64,000 nt of DNA from contig NZ_JACIJK010000012.1 of the NCBI RefSeq assembly GCF_014199305.1, positions 43,823 through 107,822 of the forward strand, in the 5' to 3' direction. Made by a program: the position numbers and the translations under genes. This document shows, piece by piece, positions 1 through 8,766 of the stretch; the stretch's first letter is position 1, and the number at the start of each line of letters is the position of its first letter. Source of the DNA: Sphingomonas aerophila. GTDB taxonomy: Bacteria; Pseudomonadota; Alphaproteobacteria; Sphingomonadales; Sphingomonadaceae. The notes under the pieces were generated by a model. It was not told where the DNA came from. It made no database searches and worked only from the letters and a program-made list of their open reading frames with translations.

Positions 1-2418
1 TTCATCACCGATACGCGCTTCACGGGCATCAAGGGCAATGTGCAGGGCGGCATCACCACCTATGGCGATGACGAGTCCGTCCTTGCGCAGCTGGCGGTGG
101 GCAAGTCGTTCGCCGAGGACCGGCTCCACGTCATCCTGAGCGGCGAGTATAATCACGAGAACGGCGTCGGCCCGGGCGACTTCGGCACGGACCTGGCGGG
201 CGGCCGTGACTGGTATCGCGCCACCACGCTGCTGAATACCGGCCAGACCAACAACGGGTCGCCGCAGTTCGTCTACAGCGACTATGCGCAGCCTTATCAG
301 TACGCCCGCTATGGCCTGATCAACAACGGGCCGCTGCAGGGCATCGCGTTCGCGCCCGACGGAACGCCGTTCAACTTCAACTATGGGTCGAACGGCCGCC
401 CGACCGGGACCGGATCGGTCACCGGCTGTTATCCGGGCAACGCCTTCTGCGTCGGCGGCGACCTGTCGGGTGCGCCGGGTTCGGGCGCGTCGCTGAAGTC
501 CGAGTTGCAGCGCGCGGTCGGCTATGGCCGGATCGGTTACGAGTTCGCCGACAACAACGAATTCTACGTCACCGTCAACGTCGCGCAGGTGAAGTCGAGC
601 AACCAGCCGAGCCCGGGCTATAACCGCCCGAACCTGACCGTGCAGTGCGCCAACCCGTTTCTGCCGCAACTGATCCGCGACCGCTGCACCACGGCGGGCA
701 TCACGCAGTTCAACTTTGGATCAAGCAACGCCAACCTGCCCAACACGCGCGTCTATACCGACCGCAAGCAGTACCGCTTTGTCGCGGGCGCCAAGGGCCA
801 GCAGGAAGTGTTCGGGACCAACTGGGCGTATGACATCTTCTACGAGCATGGCACCACCATCTCGGACATCAACGTCAACAACGTGATCCTGCAGAACCGT
901 TATGTGGCGGCGACCAATGCGATCACGCTGAACGGCGCGGTAGTCTGCGCCGATCCGGTTGCGCGTGCAGCCGGGTGCCAGCCGATCAACATCTTTGGCA
1001 ACTTCGCGCCGTCGGCGGCCGCGAAGGAATACATCCAGCCCGGCGCAGGGCCGTTCCAGCACACCAAGCTGACGCAGGACGTGTCCAGCGTGAACATCTC
1101 CGGTGAGCCGTTCAGCTTGTGGGCGGGCCCGGTGTCCGTGGCGTTCGGTGGCGAAGCGCGGCGTGAGTTCTACCGCGTCAACGCCGATCCCTATGGCGCG
1201 GGCGTCACCGCGATCAGCCCGGATAGCGCGGACTACCCCGCCGACCCGCTGCTGAACCGTCCGCTGGGCAGCAACTGGGCGGCCGGCAACTACAAGAACG
1301 GCCGCGGCGTCTACACCGTGTATGAAGGCTTTGGTGAGGTGAACATCCCGCTGTTGAACAGCGACGGTGCGGGCCGGGCCAACCTGAACGCGGCGGGCCG
1401 TGGCACGCACTACAGCACGTCGGGCACCGTGTGGTCGTGGAAGGTCGGCGGTACCTGGGACCTGCCGATCGATGGGTTCCGCCTGCGCGCGGTGACCTCG
1501 CGCGACGTGCGTGCGCCAAACCTGTCCGAACTGTTCGCAGCACCGACAGTCACGACGCTGCCAAGCTTCAACAACCCATTCACCAATTCCGCCGTGCAGA
1601 TTTTCCAGAACACGGTCGGCAACCCGAACCTGCGACCGGAAATCGCGCGCAATACGGAACTGGGCGTCGTGCTGTCACGGCCGTCCTGGCTGCCAGGGCT
1701 GAGCGTGTCGTTCGATTACTACAAGATCAAGTTGAACGGCGTTGTATCGACCCTGTCGCCAGACCAGATCGTCCGCTTCTGCTTTGAAGGTAACCAGACG
1801 TTCTGTAACGGCTTCGTGCTGAACAGTCCGGTGCAGGGTGGCAACTTCGTCAACGTGCAGCCGTTCAACCTGGCATCCTGGAAGACCGACGGTTTCGACA
1901 TCGAGGCAAGCTATCAATGGCGCCGTCCGCTGGGCCTGCCGGGTGACTTCACCGTTCGCGCGCTTGGCACCCATGTGAACAAGTTCCTGGTCAATGCCGG
2001 CATCGCCGGCGTCGACACGGTGGACAATGCCGGCGCGAACAGCGGTGCGATCCCCGACTGGAAGTGGCTGGCGGTGCAGACCTATAGCAACGACCTGTTC
2101 AGCCTGTTCCTGCAGGAGCGCTGGTTCTCCGACGGTGTGTTCGGCAACCAGTATGTGGTCTGTTCGGCGGGTAACTGCCCGCAGTCGACCGGCAACCACC
2201 CGACCATCAACCGGAACAAGATGCCCGGCGCCTTCTACATGGATGTTGGCGGGTCGGTGAACGTGACCAAGCAGGGCAGCCTGTACTTCAAGGTCGACAA
2301 TCTGTTCGACCATGATCCCGAGCCCTCGCCGCAGACCAACACCGGCCTGGACGTGAACCCCGCGCTGTATGACACGCTGGGTCGCACCTATCGCATCGGT
2401 GTCCGGTTCAATTTCTGA
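1..2418 (+). CDS. TonB-dependent receptor, 3' part (5' end outside window)
   Basis: Outer-membrane beta-barrel receptor for TonB-energised uptake. The frame is open from base 1, so the start, signal peptide and plug domain lie upstream; about 805 residues are visible, almost all of it barrel. Features typical of the family are alternating aromatic strands, long loops with paired cysteines (for example CYPGNAFC and CSAGNC), the NPNLRPE motif around base 1,620 that is characteristic of the receptor C-terminal half, and a terminal strand ending in RFNF with C-terminal Phe. The substrate cannot be read from the sequence. No partner gene follows in the same direction; a hairpin terminator lies 40 bases downstream. 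Family assignment is secure, substrate unknown. Confidence 0.93.
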   Translation, partial: FITDTRFTGIKGNVQGGITTYGDDESVLAQLAVGKSFAEDRLHVILSGEYNHENGVGPGDFGTDLAGGRDWYRATTLLNTGQTNNGSPQFVYSDYAQPYQYARYGLINNGPLQGIAFAPDGTPFNFNYGSNGRPTGTGSVTGCYPGNAFCVGGDLSGAPGSGASLKSELQRAVGYGRIGYEFADNNEFYVTVNVAQVKSSNQPSPGYNRPNLTVQCANPFLPQLIRDRCTTAGITQFNFGSSNANLPNTRVYTDRKQYRFVAGAKGQQEVFGTNWAYDIFYEHGTTISDINVNNVILQNRYVAATNAITLNGAVVCADPVARAAGCQPINIFGNFAPSAAAKEYIQPGAGPFQHTKLTQDVSSVNISGEPFSLWAGPVSVAFGGEARREFYRVNADPYGAGVTAISPDSADYPADPLLNRPLGSNWAAGNYKNGRGVYTVYEGFGEVNIPLLNSDGAGRANLNAAGRGTHYSTSGTVWSWKVGGTWDLPIDGFRLRAVTSRDVRAPNLSELFAAPTVTTLPSFNNPFTNSAVQIFQNTVGNPNLRPEIARNTELGVVLSRPSWLPGLSVSFDYYKIKLNGVVSTLSPDQIVRFCFEGNQTFCNGFVLNSPVQGGNFVNVQPFNLASWKTDGFDIEASYQWRRPLGLPGDFTVRALGTHVNKFLVNAGIAGVDTVDNAGANSGAIPDWKWLAVQTYSNDLFSLFLQERWFSDGVFGNQYVVCSAGNCPQSTGNHPTINRNKMPGAFYMDVGGSVNVTKQGSLYFKVDNLFDHDPEPSPQTNTGLDVNPALYDTLGRTYRIGVRFNF

Positions 2419-2457
2419 TGCCGGCCACCGCGGCGCTGCGGTAGTGTGAACGATGCG

Positions 2458-2500
2458 GATCGCGGGGAGGGCCGAGTGCCTTTCCCGCGATCTTCGTTTA
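2458..2500 (+). terminator. Candidate intrinsic terminator after the TonB receptor
   Basis: Inverted repeat with arms GATCGCGGG and CCCGCGATC around a 17-base loop, followed by TTCGTTT. It lies 40 bases past the receptor stop codon, which fits termination of that transcript. The T-run is short, so strength is uncertain. Confidence 0.5.
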
Positions 2501-2657
2501 AAGCACAGCGGGGAGCGAACCACATAGGCACAAAACTGTTGACAACGCGACGCTGCTCAGGTACATAACAGGAACGCTGGAGAATAGCGAGTCGGGCCGG
2601 GGTGCCTGGGCAGAGGCCCGGGTGCCGCCGGCCCGACTTGCGTCCGGGGGGACGAGA

Positions 2658-3383
2658 ATGGCGCAGAGCAGAAAGGACGGCGTGCGGCAGTTGATGCTGA
2701 CGCGGCGCAAGGGCGGCTGGACGCGGCGGCAGATCGAGGCGTTCTTTGAGCACCTCGCGGCGACGTGCAATGTCGCGGCATCCGCAGCGGCGGCGCGGAT
2801 CGACGCGACGGCCGCGTATCGCTGGCGTCGGCGCGATCCTGTGTTTGCGCGGCTGTGGGAGCAGGCGCTGGATGAGGGCGCGGACCGGCTGGAGATGCTC
2901 GCCATGGCGCGAGCGTTGCGGGCGGCGAGCGAGGATGCGCCGGGCGCTGACGACGACGGGCGCGAAAGCGGCGGTGGATCGGGCGCGGCGGGTGCGGAGG
3001 GGGTTCCGAGCGCTGGGGAGGCACGGGTGGATGCTGGCGTGGGTGGTGGCAGCGTGGGTGATGAACGCTGCCGCCCGGCGCTGGCTGACAACCCCTCTGC
3101 CAAGGGTCGGAAGGTCCGCATGCAGGTTGGTGCGAACAAGCAGGCGGCTGGGCGGGGCGTCCCTTCCGCCAAGCGCGGGGGGATCGTCGGGCGGCAGGCG
3201 GCTGGCGATGCGGGCGACAAGATCGACCTCACCCAGGCGATGAAGATCGCGGCAGCGCGTGACGCGCGGGTGCGGCGGACGGGGCGCGAGACGCCGGTGG
3301 CGATGATGCCCGCCGACGAACTGGAGCGCGCGCTGCTGCGGCGGCTGGCGGCGGTGGAGAAGCGGCTGGCGGCGCGGGCGTGA
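2658..3383 (+). CDS. GTA small-terminase-like (g1-type) protein
   Basis: A 241-residue basic, Ala/Arg-rich protein. Residues about 1-85 read as a helix-turn-helix unit (GGWTRRQIEAFFEHLAATC, then AARIDATAAYRWRRRDP) like the small-terminase/g1 proteins that precede the large terminase in sphingomonad GTA clusters. The middle is low-complexity Gly/Ala; the C-terminus is a predicted coiled-coil helix (DELERALLRRLAAVEKRLAA). The ATG at 2658 is preferred over an upstream GTG at 2622 because a purine-rich ribosome site (GGGGGGACGAGA) stands before it. In an intact cluster terminase, portal and capsid genes would follow; here the next recognisable sequence is tail-gene debris, so this copy is probably non-functional. 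The g1 assignment is inference from fold-like motifs and context. Confidence 0.55.
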   Translation: MAQSRKDGVRQLMLTRRKGGWTRRQIEAFFEHLAATCNVAASAAAARIDATAAYRWRRRDPVFARLWEQALDEGADRLEMLAMARALRAASEDAPGADDDGRESGGGSGAAGAEGVPSAGEARVDAGVGGGSVGDERCRPALADNPSAKGRKVRMQVGANKQAAGRGVPSAKRGGIVGRQAAGDAGDKIDLTQAMKIAAARDARVRRTGRETPVAMMPADELERALLRRLAAVEKRLAARA

Positions 3384-3651
3384 ACGGGGGCCGCCCGGTG
3401 CGAGGCACTGGTGCGGTTTGGGCGCTGCGTCGGCTGGATCGAACCTGGTGGGCGGGCACGCGCCCGAAAGGCGACGCGCTTGGATGGCGGCTCTTGGTTC
3501 GGTCCTGATCGTGGCGCCAGCCCGGTGCGGGCGCTGGGCGAGCGGCGGCTGTGTTGGCCGGATTGGGCCCTTCCCAGAAGCAGCGGCACGATCTTTTCGC
3601 GTGAGGGAGAGCGGCACGTCGTGGTGCCCCGCAACGAATGGCGGCTGCGTT

Positions 3652-3822
3652 GAGCGGGATGCGGGTCCGGTCGCGATGCGCCGGGTGGTCGCGGCGGACG
3701 GTGCGACGCTGACGCTGGATGCTGCCTGGCCGGTAGAGGACGCCTATGCCGACGGGCTGTTGCGCTGGTTTGGCGGGCGGAACGGCGGGCTGGAGGGAGC
3801 GATCGCGCGATCCGGCGCGTGA
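3652..3822 (+). pseudogene. Fragment of GTA gp13-like (DUF2163) tail gene
   Basis: This frame encodes a short stretch (VAMRRVVAADGATLTLDAAW, then YADGLLRWFGGRNGGLEGAI) that resembles the central part of DUF2163/gp13 tail proteins, where a strand pair is followed by a G-x-L-x-W-x-x-G-x-N-x-G-L motif. Neither the N-terminal half nor the C-terminal Cys-rich phage_BR0599 region is present. The fragment runs directly into the next gene in a different frame, so it looks like a deletion scar. The 270 bases before it (3384-3651) contain nothing I can assign. Confidence 0.45.
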
Positions 3823-5092
3823 TTATCAGGCGGGCGTGCAGCGGGCGCGGCGTCCCGGTGCGGGCGATGCTGACGAGCGGGTGGAGGTTCCAGCCGCGAT
3901 GGCGGGGACGCAGGCAAAGACGCTGGCAGCGGCCCTGCTCGCCAGGCGCGAGGTCGAGCGGACGCGGCGAACGGTGATGCCCGGGCTGGCAGGGCTGGCG
4001 ATCGGTCCTGGCGAGCGCGTGGCGATCGCAGGAGAGCCGGGGGTCTGGCGAGTGGCGGAGGCCAGTGTCGAGCAGATGGCGCCGCGGCTGACGCTGGTGC
4101 CGGTGACGCCGCCCCAGGCGCCGGCAACACGCGCCGATAGCGGGCAGGTGATGGCCGCACCCGACCTGACGATCGGGCGGACGCTGCTGCACGCGGTCGA
4201 GCTGCCGCCGCTGGACGACGTCGCGCTCGCGGCGCCACGCCTGGCAGTAATTGCGTCGGGCAGCGGTGCGGGGTGGAGGCGGGCGGCGCTGTTGATCAGT
4301 GCCGACGACGGGGCGAGCTGGCAGGCGGCCGGCGCCACCGCCGCACCCGCGGTAATGGGTCGCGTCATCGATCCGCCGGGTGCTGGCCCTTCGACACTGT
4401 TCGATGCGGGCGCGTCGCTGGTGGTCGAGCTTGCACATCGGGACATGGAACTGGCCGACGCGGACGACCGGAGGCTCGATGGCGGGGCCAATCTGGCGCT
4501 GGTCGGTGATGAGCTGCTCCAGTTCGGGCACGCTGCGCCCGTCGGCGAAGGGCGGTGGCGCTTGTCGCGATTGCTGCGCGGGCGGCGCGGCACGGAGGGG
4601 GCGATCGGAACTGCGCGAGCCGGGGACCGGTTCGCGGTTCTGGAACCCGATACCGTGCGGCTGATCGACCTGCCCCTCGCATCGCCGGGCGGCAGGGTGA
4701 CGGTGATGGCCACGGGCCTGGGCGACGATGACGGACCCGCGCTGGCCGAGGCGGCCGTGACGGGTGCGTCGGTGGTGCCGCCCTCGCCCATGGACCTGCG
4801 GGCAGAGGTGACGAGCGGCGGCGGGCGGCTGTTGCGATGGCGGCGGCGCAGCCGGCTTGGCTGGCGCTGGCTCGACGGCGCCGATGCGCCACTGGCTGAG
4901 GAAGCGGAGCGGTACCGGGTGACGCTGCACCTGCCGGACGGCGGCGTTCGCGAGTTCGAGACCGATACACCGGCGATCGACATCGGTGCCGTCGAATTGA
5001 GCGGCGGAGCAGTGCTGGCACGGGTGAGGCAGCGCGGAACGCTGGGCCTGTCGCGCTTTGCCGAAATCTGGATGGGGGAAGATGACGTATGA
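3746..5092 (+). CDS. GTA gp15-like tail/host-specificity protein, C-terminal fragment
   Basis: Recognisable homology begins near base 3,809 with DPARDYQAGVQRARRPGAG, followed by the conserved stretch with AKTLAAALL and RTRRTVMPGL. This is the C-terminal part of the GTA tail protein (phage-tail_3 type) that binds the capsule or host surface. About 425 residues of homology are visible, whereas intact family members exceed 1,000 residues, so the N-terminal two-thirds is missing. The internal GDELLQFG and RLSRLLRGRRGTEGA segments are typical. It overlaps the next gene by four bases (ATGA), as in intact clusters, so the 3' organisation is preserved. Translation could only start at a fortuitous codon; most likely a truncated, non-functional remnant. 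Confidence 0.7.
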   Translation: MPTGCCAGLAGGTAGWRERSRDPARDYQAGVQRARRPGAGDADERVEVPAAMAGTQAKTLAAALLARREVERTRRTVMPGLAGLAIGPGERVAIAGEPGVWRVAEASVEQMAPRLTLVPVTPPQAPATRADSGQVMAAPDLTIGRTLLHAVELPPLDDVALAAPRLAVIASGSGAGWRRAALLISADDGASWQAAGATAAPAVMGRVIDPPGAGPSTLFDAGASLVVELAHRDMELADADDRRLDGGANLALVGDELLQFGHAAPVGEGRWRLSRLLRGRRGTEGAIGTARAGDRFAVLEPDTVRLIDLPLASPGGRVTVMATGLGDDDGPALAEAAVTGASVVPPSPMDLRAEVTSGGGRLLRWRRRSRLGWRWLDGADAPLAEEAERYRVTLHLPDGGVREFETDTPAIDIGAVELSGGAVLARVRQRGTLGLSRFAEIWMGEDDV

Positions 5093-5589
5093 GCAACGTA
5101 ACCGCGCGGCTGGGCTTGCCGATGCTGGAGGCAGGCCAGGCACAAAAGGAACTTACCCATAATGAGGCGCTGGCCACCATCGACCTGGCGGTCTGGTCGA
5201 GCGTGGAAGGGGCGGAGCGCAACGACCCGCCCGCGGAACCGACGGCCGGGAAGTGTTGGCTGGTCGGTTCCGCGCCGACCGGGGCCTGGAGCGGGATGAC
5301 CGACGCGATCGCCGGCTGGACGGCGGGCGGGTGGCGGTTCATTCTTCCGGTGGACGGCATGTCGGTGTGGGACTCGGGACGAAAACTGACCTGGCGCTGG
5401 TCCGGGGCGGCGTGGAAACCCGGCGAGGTGACGGGAACCCGGCTGATCCTGGGCGGCACGCAGGTGGTCGGCGCTCAGGGAACCGCAATTGCCGCGCCGG
5501 CGGGCGGGAACGTCGCGGATACGGAAGCTCGCCTGGCGGTTGTGTCCATCCTTGCCGCACTTCGCCTGCACGGGCTTATCGCACCGTGA
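5089..5589 (+). CDS. DUF2793 domain protein (last gene of GTA cluster)
   Basis: A 166-residue protein with the family opening TARLGLPMLEAGQAQKELTH NEAL (written with a gap) and the repeated W-x-G/W-x-P pattern of DUF2793. Known members are phage or GTA tail-fibre-like proteins positioned straight after gp15. The start ATG overlaps the stop of the upstream tail gene, implying translational coupling. Unlike its upstream neighbours it appears full length and in frame. A C-terminal helix (ARLAVVSILAALRLHGLIAP) ends the protein. Function is unknown beyond the association with tails; in this decayed cluster it is probably a passenger. Confidence 0.85.
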   Translation: MSNVTARLGLPMLEAGQAQKELTHNEALATIDLAVWSSVEGAERNDPPAEPTAGKCWLVGSAPTGAWSGMTDAIAGWTAGGWRFILPVDGMSVWDSGRKLTWRWSGAAWKPGEVTGTRLILGGTQVVGAQGTAIAAPAGGNVADTEARLAVVSILAALRLHGLIAP

Positions 5590-5720
5590 GTTCCCCGTGC
5601 GGGTATCCGGGGTTGTTGCCGTTGTGCAACAGTGCCGGCTTTTGTCATCTTGCGGCGCAACCAAGCCTCGCGTAGACAGTTAGCGCTGTCCGAACAGGAC
5701 ATCCTAGAAAGGGGATTAAG

Positions 5721-6815
5721 ATGCGGAAGCTTGCCGTCGTACTGGCACTCGCCTCGACTGCACTCGCTTCGCCTGCGCTGGCCCGCGATAACTCGTGGTA
5801 CGTTGGCGTAGAAGGCGGAGCGATGATCGTCGAAGACATCGACTATGACATTGGCGCCGTTCGCAACGCCGGAAGCGTTGATCATGACTATGGCTTCGAC
5901 GTCGATGGCGTCGTCGGCTACGACTTCGGTGCGATCCGCATCGAGACCGAGGTTGGCTATCGTCGTGCAACGGTGGACTCGTTCCGCTCCACGACCGCGA
6001 CCACCGGCTTCGGCACCGGTCAGTTCGACTATGCCGGCGGTTCCACCTCTGCCCTCAGCTTCATGCTGAACGGCTTGCTGGACTTCGGTGAAGACGACGG
6101 CATTCAGGGCTTCGTCGGCGGCGGTGTCGGTGTTGCTCGCGTGAAGGCCAATTATGGCCTGCGTCGCAGCGCTGACTTCCTCGACGACTCCGACACGGTC
6201 TTCGCTTGGCAGGGCCTGGCGGGTATCCGCGCTCCGCTGACCGATCGTGTTGACGCGACGCTGAAGTATCGCTTCTTCAACGCGGACGATGTGAAGCTGT
6301 TCGACGTTGGCAACAACTCGTTCAACGGCCGGTATCGCTCGCACAGCATCCTGGGCGGCCTGACCTACAACTTCGGTGAGCCGACCCCGCCGCCGCCGCC
6401 GCCGGTTGCTGAAACGCCGCCGCCGCCGCCGCCGGTCGAAGTTGCTCCGCCGCCGCCCCCGCCGTGCTCGCCTGGCCCGTTCATCGTGTTCTTCGAATGG
6501 GACAAGTCGGACGTCACGCCGGAAGCAGCGTCGATTCTCGACAACGCGGTTACCCAGTATCAGAGCTGCGGTAACGCGCAGGTCATGCTGGCCGGCCACG
6601 CCGACCGTTCGGGCGCCGCGACGTACAACGTCGGTCTGTCCCAGCGTCGCGCCGATGCGGTGAAGAGCTACCTGTCGGGTCGCTCGATCCCCGCTGGCAG
6701 CATCACGACCGAAGCGTTCGGCGAGAGCCGTCCGCGCGTCGAGACTGCCGACGGCGTTCGCGAAGTGCAGAACCGTCGCGTGGAAGTGACCTACGGCCCG
6801 GGTTCGGGTCAGTAA
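5721..6815 (+). CDS. OmpA-family outer membrane protein
   Basis: Structural outer-membrane protein that links the membrane to peptidoglycan. A 21-residue Sec signal peptide ends in ALA. Residues about 22-215 form an eight-stranded barrel of alternating aromatic strands, about 219-250 are a proline-rich hinge with three runs of six to seven prolines, and about 255-360 are the OmpA C-terminal domain (FFEWDKSDVTPEA, GHADRSGAATYN, LSQRRADAVKSYL, NRRVEVTYG) that binds diaminopimelate. A strong ribosome site (AAAGGGGA) precedes the ATG. The gene is monocistronic: a strong hairpin terminator lies 23 bases after the stop. Length and layout match the abundant OmpA of sphingomonads. Confidence 0.95.
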   Translation: MRKLAVVLALASTALASPALARDNSWYVGVEGGAMIVEDIDYDIGAVRNAGSVDHDYGFDVDGVVGYDFGAIRIETEVGYRRATVDSFRSTTATTGFGTGQFDYAGGSTSALSFMLNGLLDFGEDDGIQGFVGGGVGVARVKANYGLRRSADFLDDSDTVFAWQGLAGIRAPLTDRVDATLKYRFFNADDVKLFDVGNNSFNGRYRSHSILGGLTYNFGEPTPPPPPPVAETPPPPPPVEVAPPPPPPCSPGPFIVFFEWDKSDVTPEAASILDNAVTQYQSCGNAQVMLAGHADRSGAATYNVGLSQRRADAVKSYLSGRSIPAGSITTEAFGESRPRVETADGVREVQNRRVEVTYGPGSGQ

Positions 6816-6838
6816 TCTTCCACTTGCGTGGTTTCAGA

Positions 6839-6872
6839 GGGAGGTCGGCGAGAGCCGGCCTCCCTTTCTGTT
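6839..6872 (+). terminator. Intrinsic terminator of the ompA-like gene
   Basis: Perfect 11-bp stem, GGGAGGTCGGC and GCCGGCCTCCC, with a GAGA tetraloop, followed by TTTCTGTTT. It starts 23 bases beyond the stop codon of the OmpA-family gene. Confidence 0.9.
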
Positions 6873-7949
6873 TGGGGGCTGTGGGAAAGAGCTGAAAGCG
6901 GCCTTGCAGTTGCAGAGGGGTCGCAGACGGTCTGGACGTCCGGCTTCGATCCGGGCGGAAGCGAAATTGGTGGCGCACGGCGACGCGCTGGTTGCGAAGC
7001 TGGCCCGCAGAGCGCCTTCGCGACGGGATGTCTGCGAGAAGATTTATGGTGAGCGTGTCGTTGTGCCGCTGCTCCTTGGCCAGGCGATACAGGACGTGTG
7101 TCGCTGAAAGTTGGCGGTAAGGCTGAGCCGTTCCACGCGACCGAGCATGCAGGGCTTTCAGTGACTGTCGTATGGCGACTACGGCCGGCGACTAGGTTGG
7201 GCAGCGGGCGCCGGTGCGGGTTGCTGCTCTGTTTAGACTCCGGACAATTCCCTGCCGACGCGGCCAGGCTTGCGGGTGCACCTGCGCCTGAGCGGTGCGC
7301 GGGGCCTCGTTGCGGCGCCCTCAGCTTTGGTGATCACCTTGGCTCGTCACCCGACATGATGCTGCCAGGAACCGCTGTGCAGCGGCGGGCCTTGATGGTC
7401 GGATCTATCGGGTGCTTTCAAGGCCCGCTTCAGCGATCCGACTGCTGCTGCAAAGGCGTTTCCGCCCGGACGCTTACATAGTCCCGGTTCCCCGATAGGC
7501 CGGTTCGGAAGCTTAATTGGGGCGACGTGTCTGGCATCCACGCGACCAGACAGACCTGCACTGACGCGCAAAGCCAAGGGCGCGGCGGCGTTCCACGTCC
7601 GCGAGATACGACGTGTAGGGTTCTGCCGAGCGGCTGGTGGAGAGCTAGCCACCAGACCTCGCCGCCTCGAGCTGATCCAGCGCCGCAGGGTCCTTCAGGT
7701 TTGGGGTCGTGCTGGAACTCGCCCGCAGTAGCAGCCCCATGCGACCCCTGAGGCCGCCTGTTGCGGAAAACTGCCCTGGAACCCTAGCTGATCGCCACAA
7801 CTCGAGCGCGCAGTTGCGCCGAAGCCGCGAGACCGGACCGAATAAGGATGATGGCGGGCGTGTGGACTGCCGGGACCTGGCAGGGCGACACGGCCGCATT
7901 TTATTTAACATTGTGCCAGTAGATCAAGCCGCGATGCCGTCGGCGCCGC
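6873..7949 (+). other. About 1.1 kb without a recognisable gene
   Basis: No frame on either strand gives a protein with recognisable motifs, a good ribosome site and sensible composition. The open stretches present are short and Arg/Ala/Pro-rich, as expected from out-of-frame high-GC DNA. It may be decayed coding sequence; I could not name a source family. Confidence 0.5.
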
Positions 7950-8723
7950 CTATGTTGAAGGGGAAAGCTGGGCGTCCTCTTCGATCGGCTGCGGTTCTGC
8001 TGATAGAGCGCTTGCCAGCCATTGCGGCAATACGGCGTCGCCCAGTGTCTCGACACGCCGATGGACCACCATGAGGCCGAGCCCAGGATAGTGAGCCGTG
8101 GCGCGGTCGTCCGGTTGGTCGGGCGCGACCACCAGGCGTCGGTTGACCTTGGCGCGATAGTGCATGCGGGCGGTGTTTTCCTGGCCCACATAACAGCCCT
8201 TGGTGAAGCTTACCCCCTGGAGTTCGGCCGCGTTACACTCCAGCCAGAGTATTTGGCCGTCCCCAAGCTCTGCCGTTCCTTCGGCGACGCCGTTGGCAAG
8301 TCGGTGAGCAAGCCAACCGGTCGCTGGGGCCGATGGGGGCGCCAGCCAGCGCCACCCCAGGGCCGAAAGCCGCGGATCTGGAACAGCGCCGGAGTGACTC
8401 GGCCGATCTCGCGACCAGTGAACGGCGAGGGCAGGCTCAGGCACGATCGTGATCGGGCGGCGTAGGCGATATAGGGTCAGGCGGCGTTGGAGAGCGTCCA
8501 TCCGGTCAGCTTCGGCATCGACCAGGATGTCGTCGGCATCCGCCCAGAGCAGCATGTCGAACAGGACCTTGCCCTGCGGCGTCAAAAGGGCCGTCCAGAC
8601 CGGCAGCGCCCCGGTCACGTCATTGGTCACGAGCCCTTGCAGAAAGCCGCGTACGTCCGGGCCCGACAGCCGGAGCAGAGCGCGATCGGCGAGCGTGGTC
8701 GCCGCGGGGGTGGCCTCATCCAT
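7950..8723 (-). CDS. ygfZ: Folate-binding iron-sulfur assembly protein YgfZ
   Basis: A 257-residue member of the YgfZ/GcvT-like family, cytosolic proteins that bind tetrahydrofolate and help assemble or repair certain 4Fe-4S enzymes. The family signature K-G-C-Y-x-G-Q-E is present as FTKGCYVGQENTARMHYR, with the redox-active cysteine intact. The N-terminal GcvT-like part (DRALLRLSGPDVRGFLQGLVTND, and TPQGKVLFDM) is also typical. The start was placed at MDEATPAA because the upstream in-frame extension has no family similarity. The gene is divergent from pyrC with 43 bases between starts, an arrangement seen in other sphingomonads, so both promoters share this short spacer. Confidence 0.92.
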   Translation of the reverse strand: MDEATPAATTLADRALLRLSGPDVRGFLQGLVTNDVTGALPVWTALLTPQGKVLFDMLLWADADDILVDAEADRMDALQRRLTLYRLRRPITIVPEPALAVHWSRDRPSHSGAVPDPRLSALGWRWLAPPSAPATGWLAHRLANGVAEGTAELGDGQILWLECNAAELQGVSFTKGCYVGQENTARMHYRAKVNRRLVVAPDQPDDRATAHYPGLGLMVVHRRVETLGDAVLPQWLASALSAEPQPIEEDAQLSPST

Positions 8724-8766
8724 GTTGCGAAGGTAGGAAGGCGGGGAGATTGGCGAAAGGGCGGCA

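Noticed and set aside
2498..5143. Minus-strand open frame of 881 codons opposite the GTA genes
   Set aside because: The product is almost entirely Arg, Pro, Ala and Ser with no motif; it is the antisense phase of high-GC coding DNA, while the plus strand shows recognisable GTA families.
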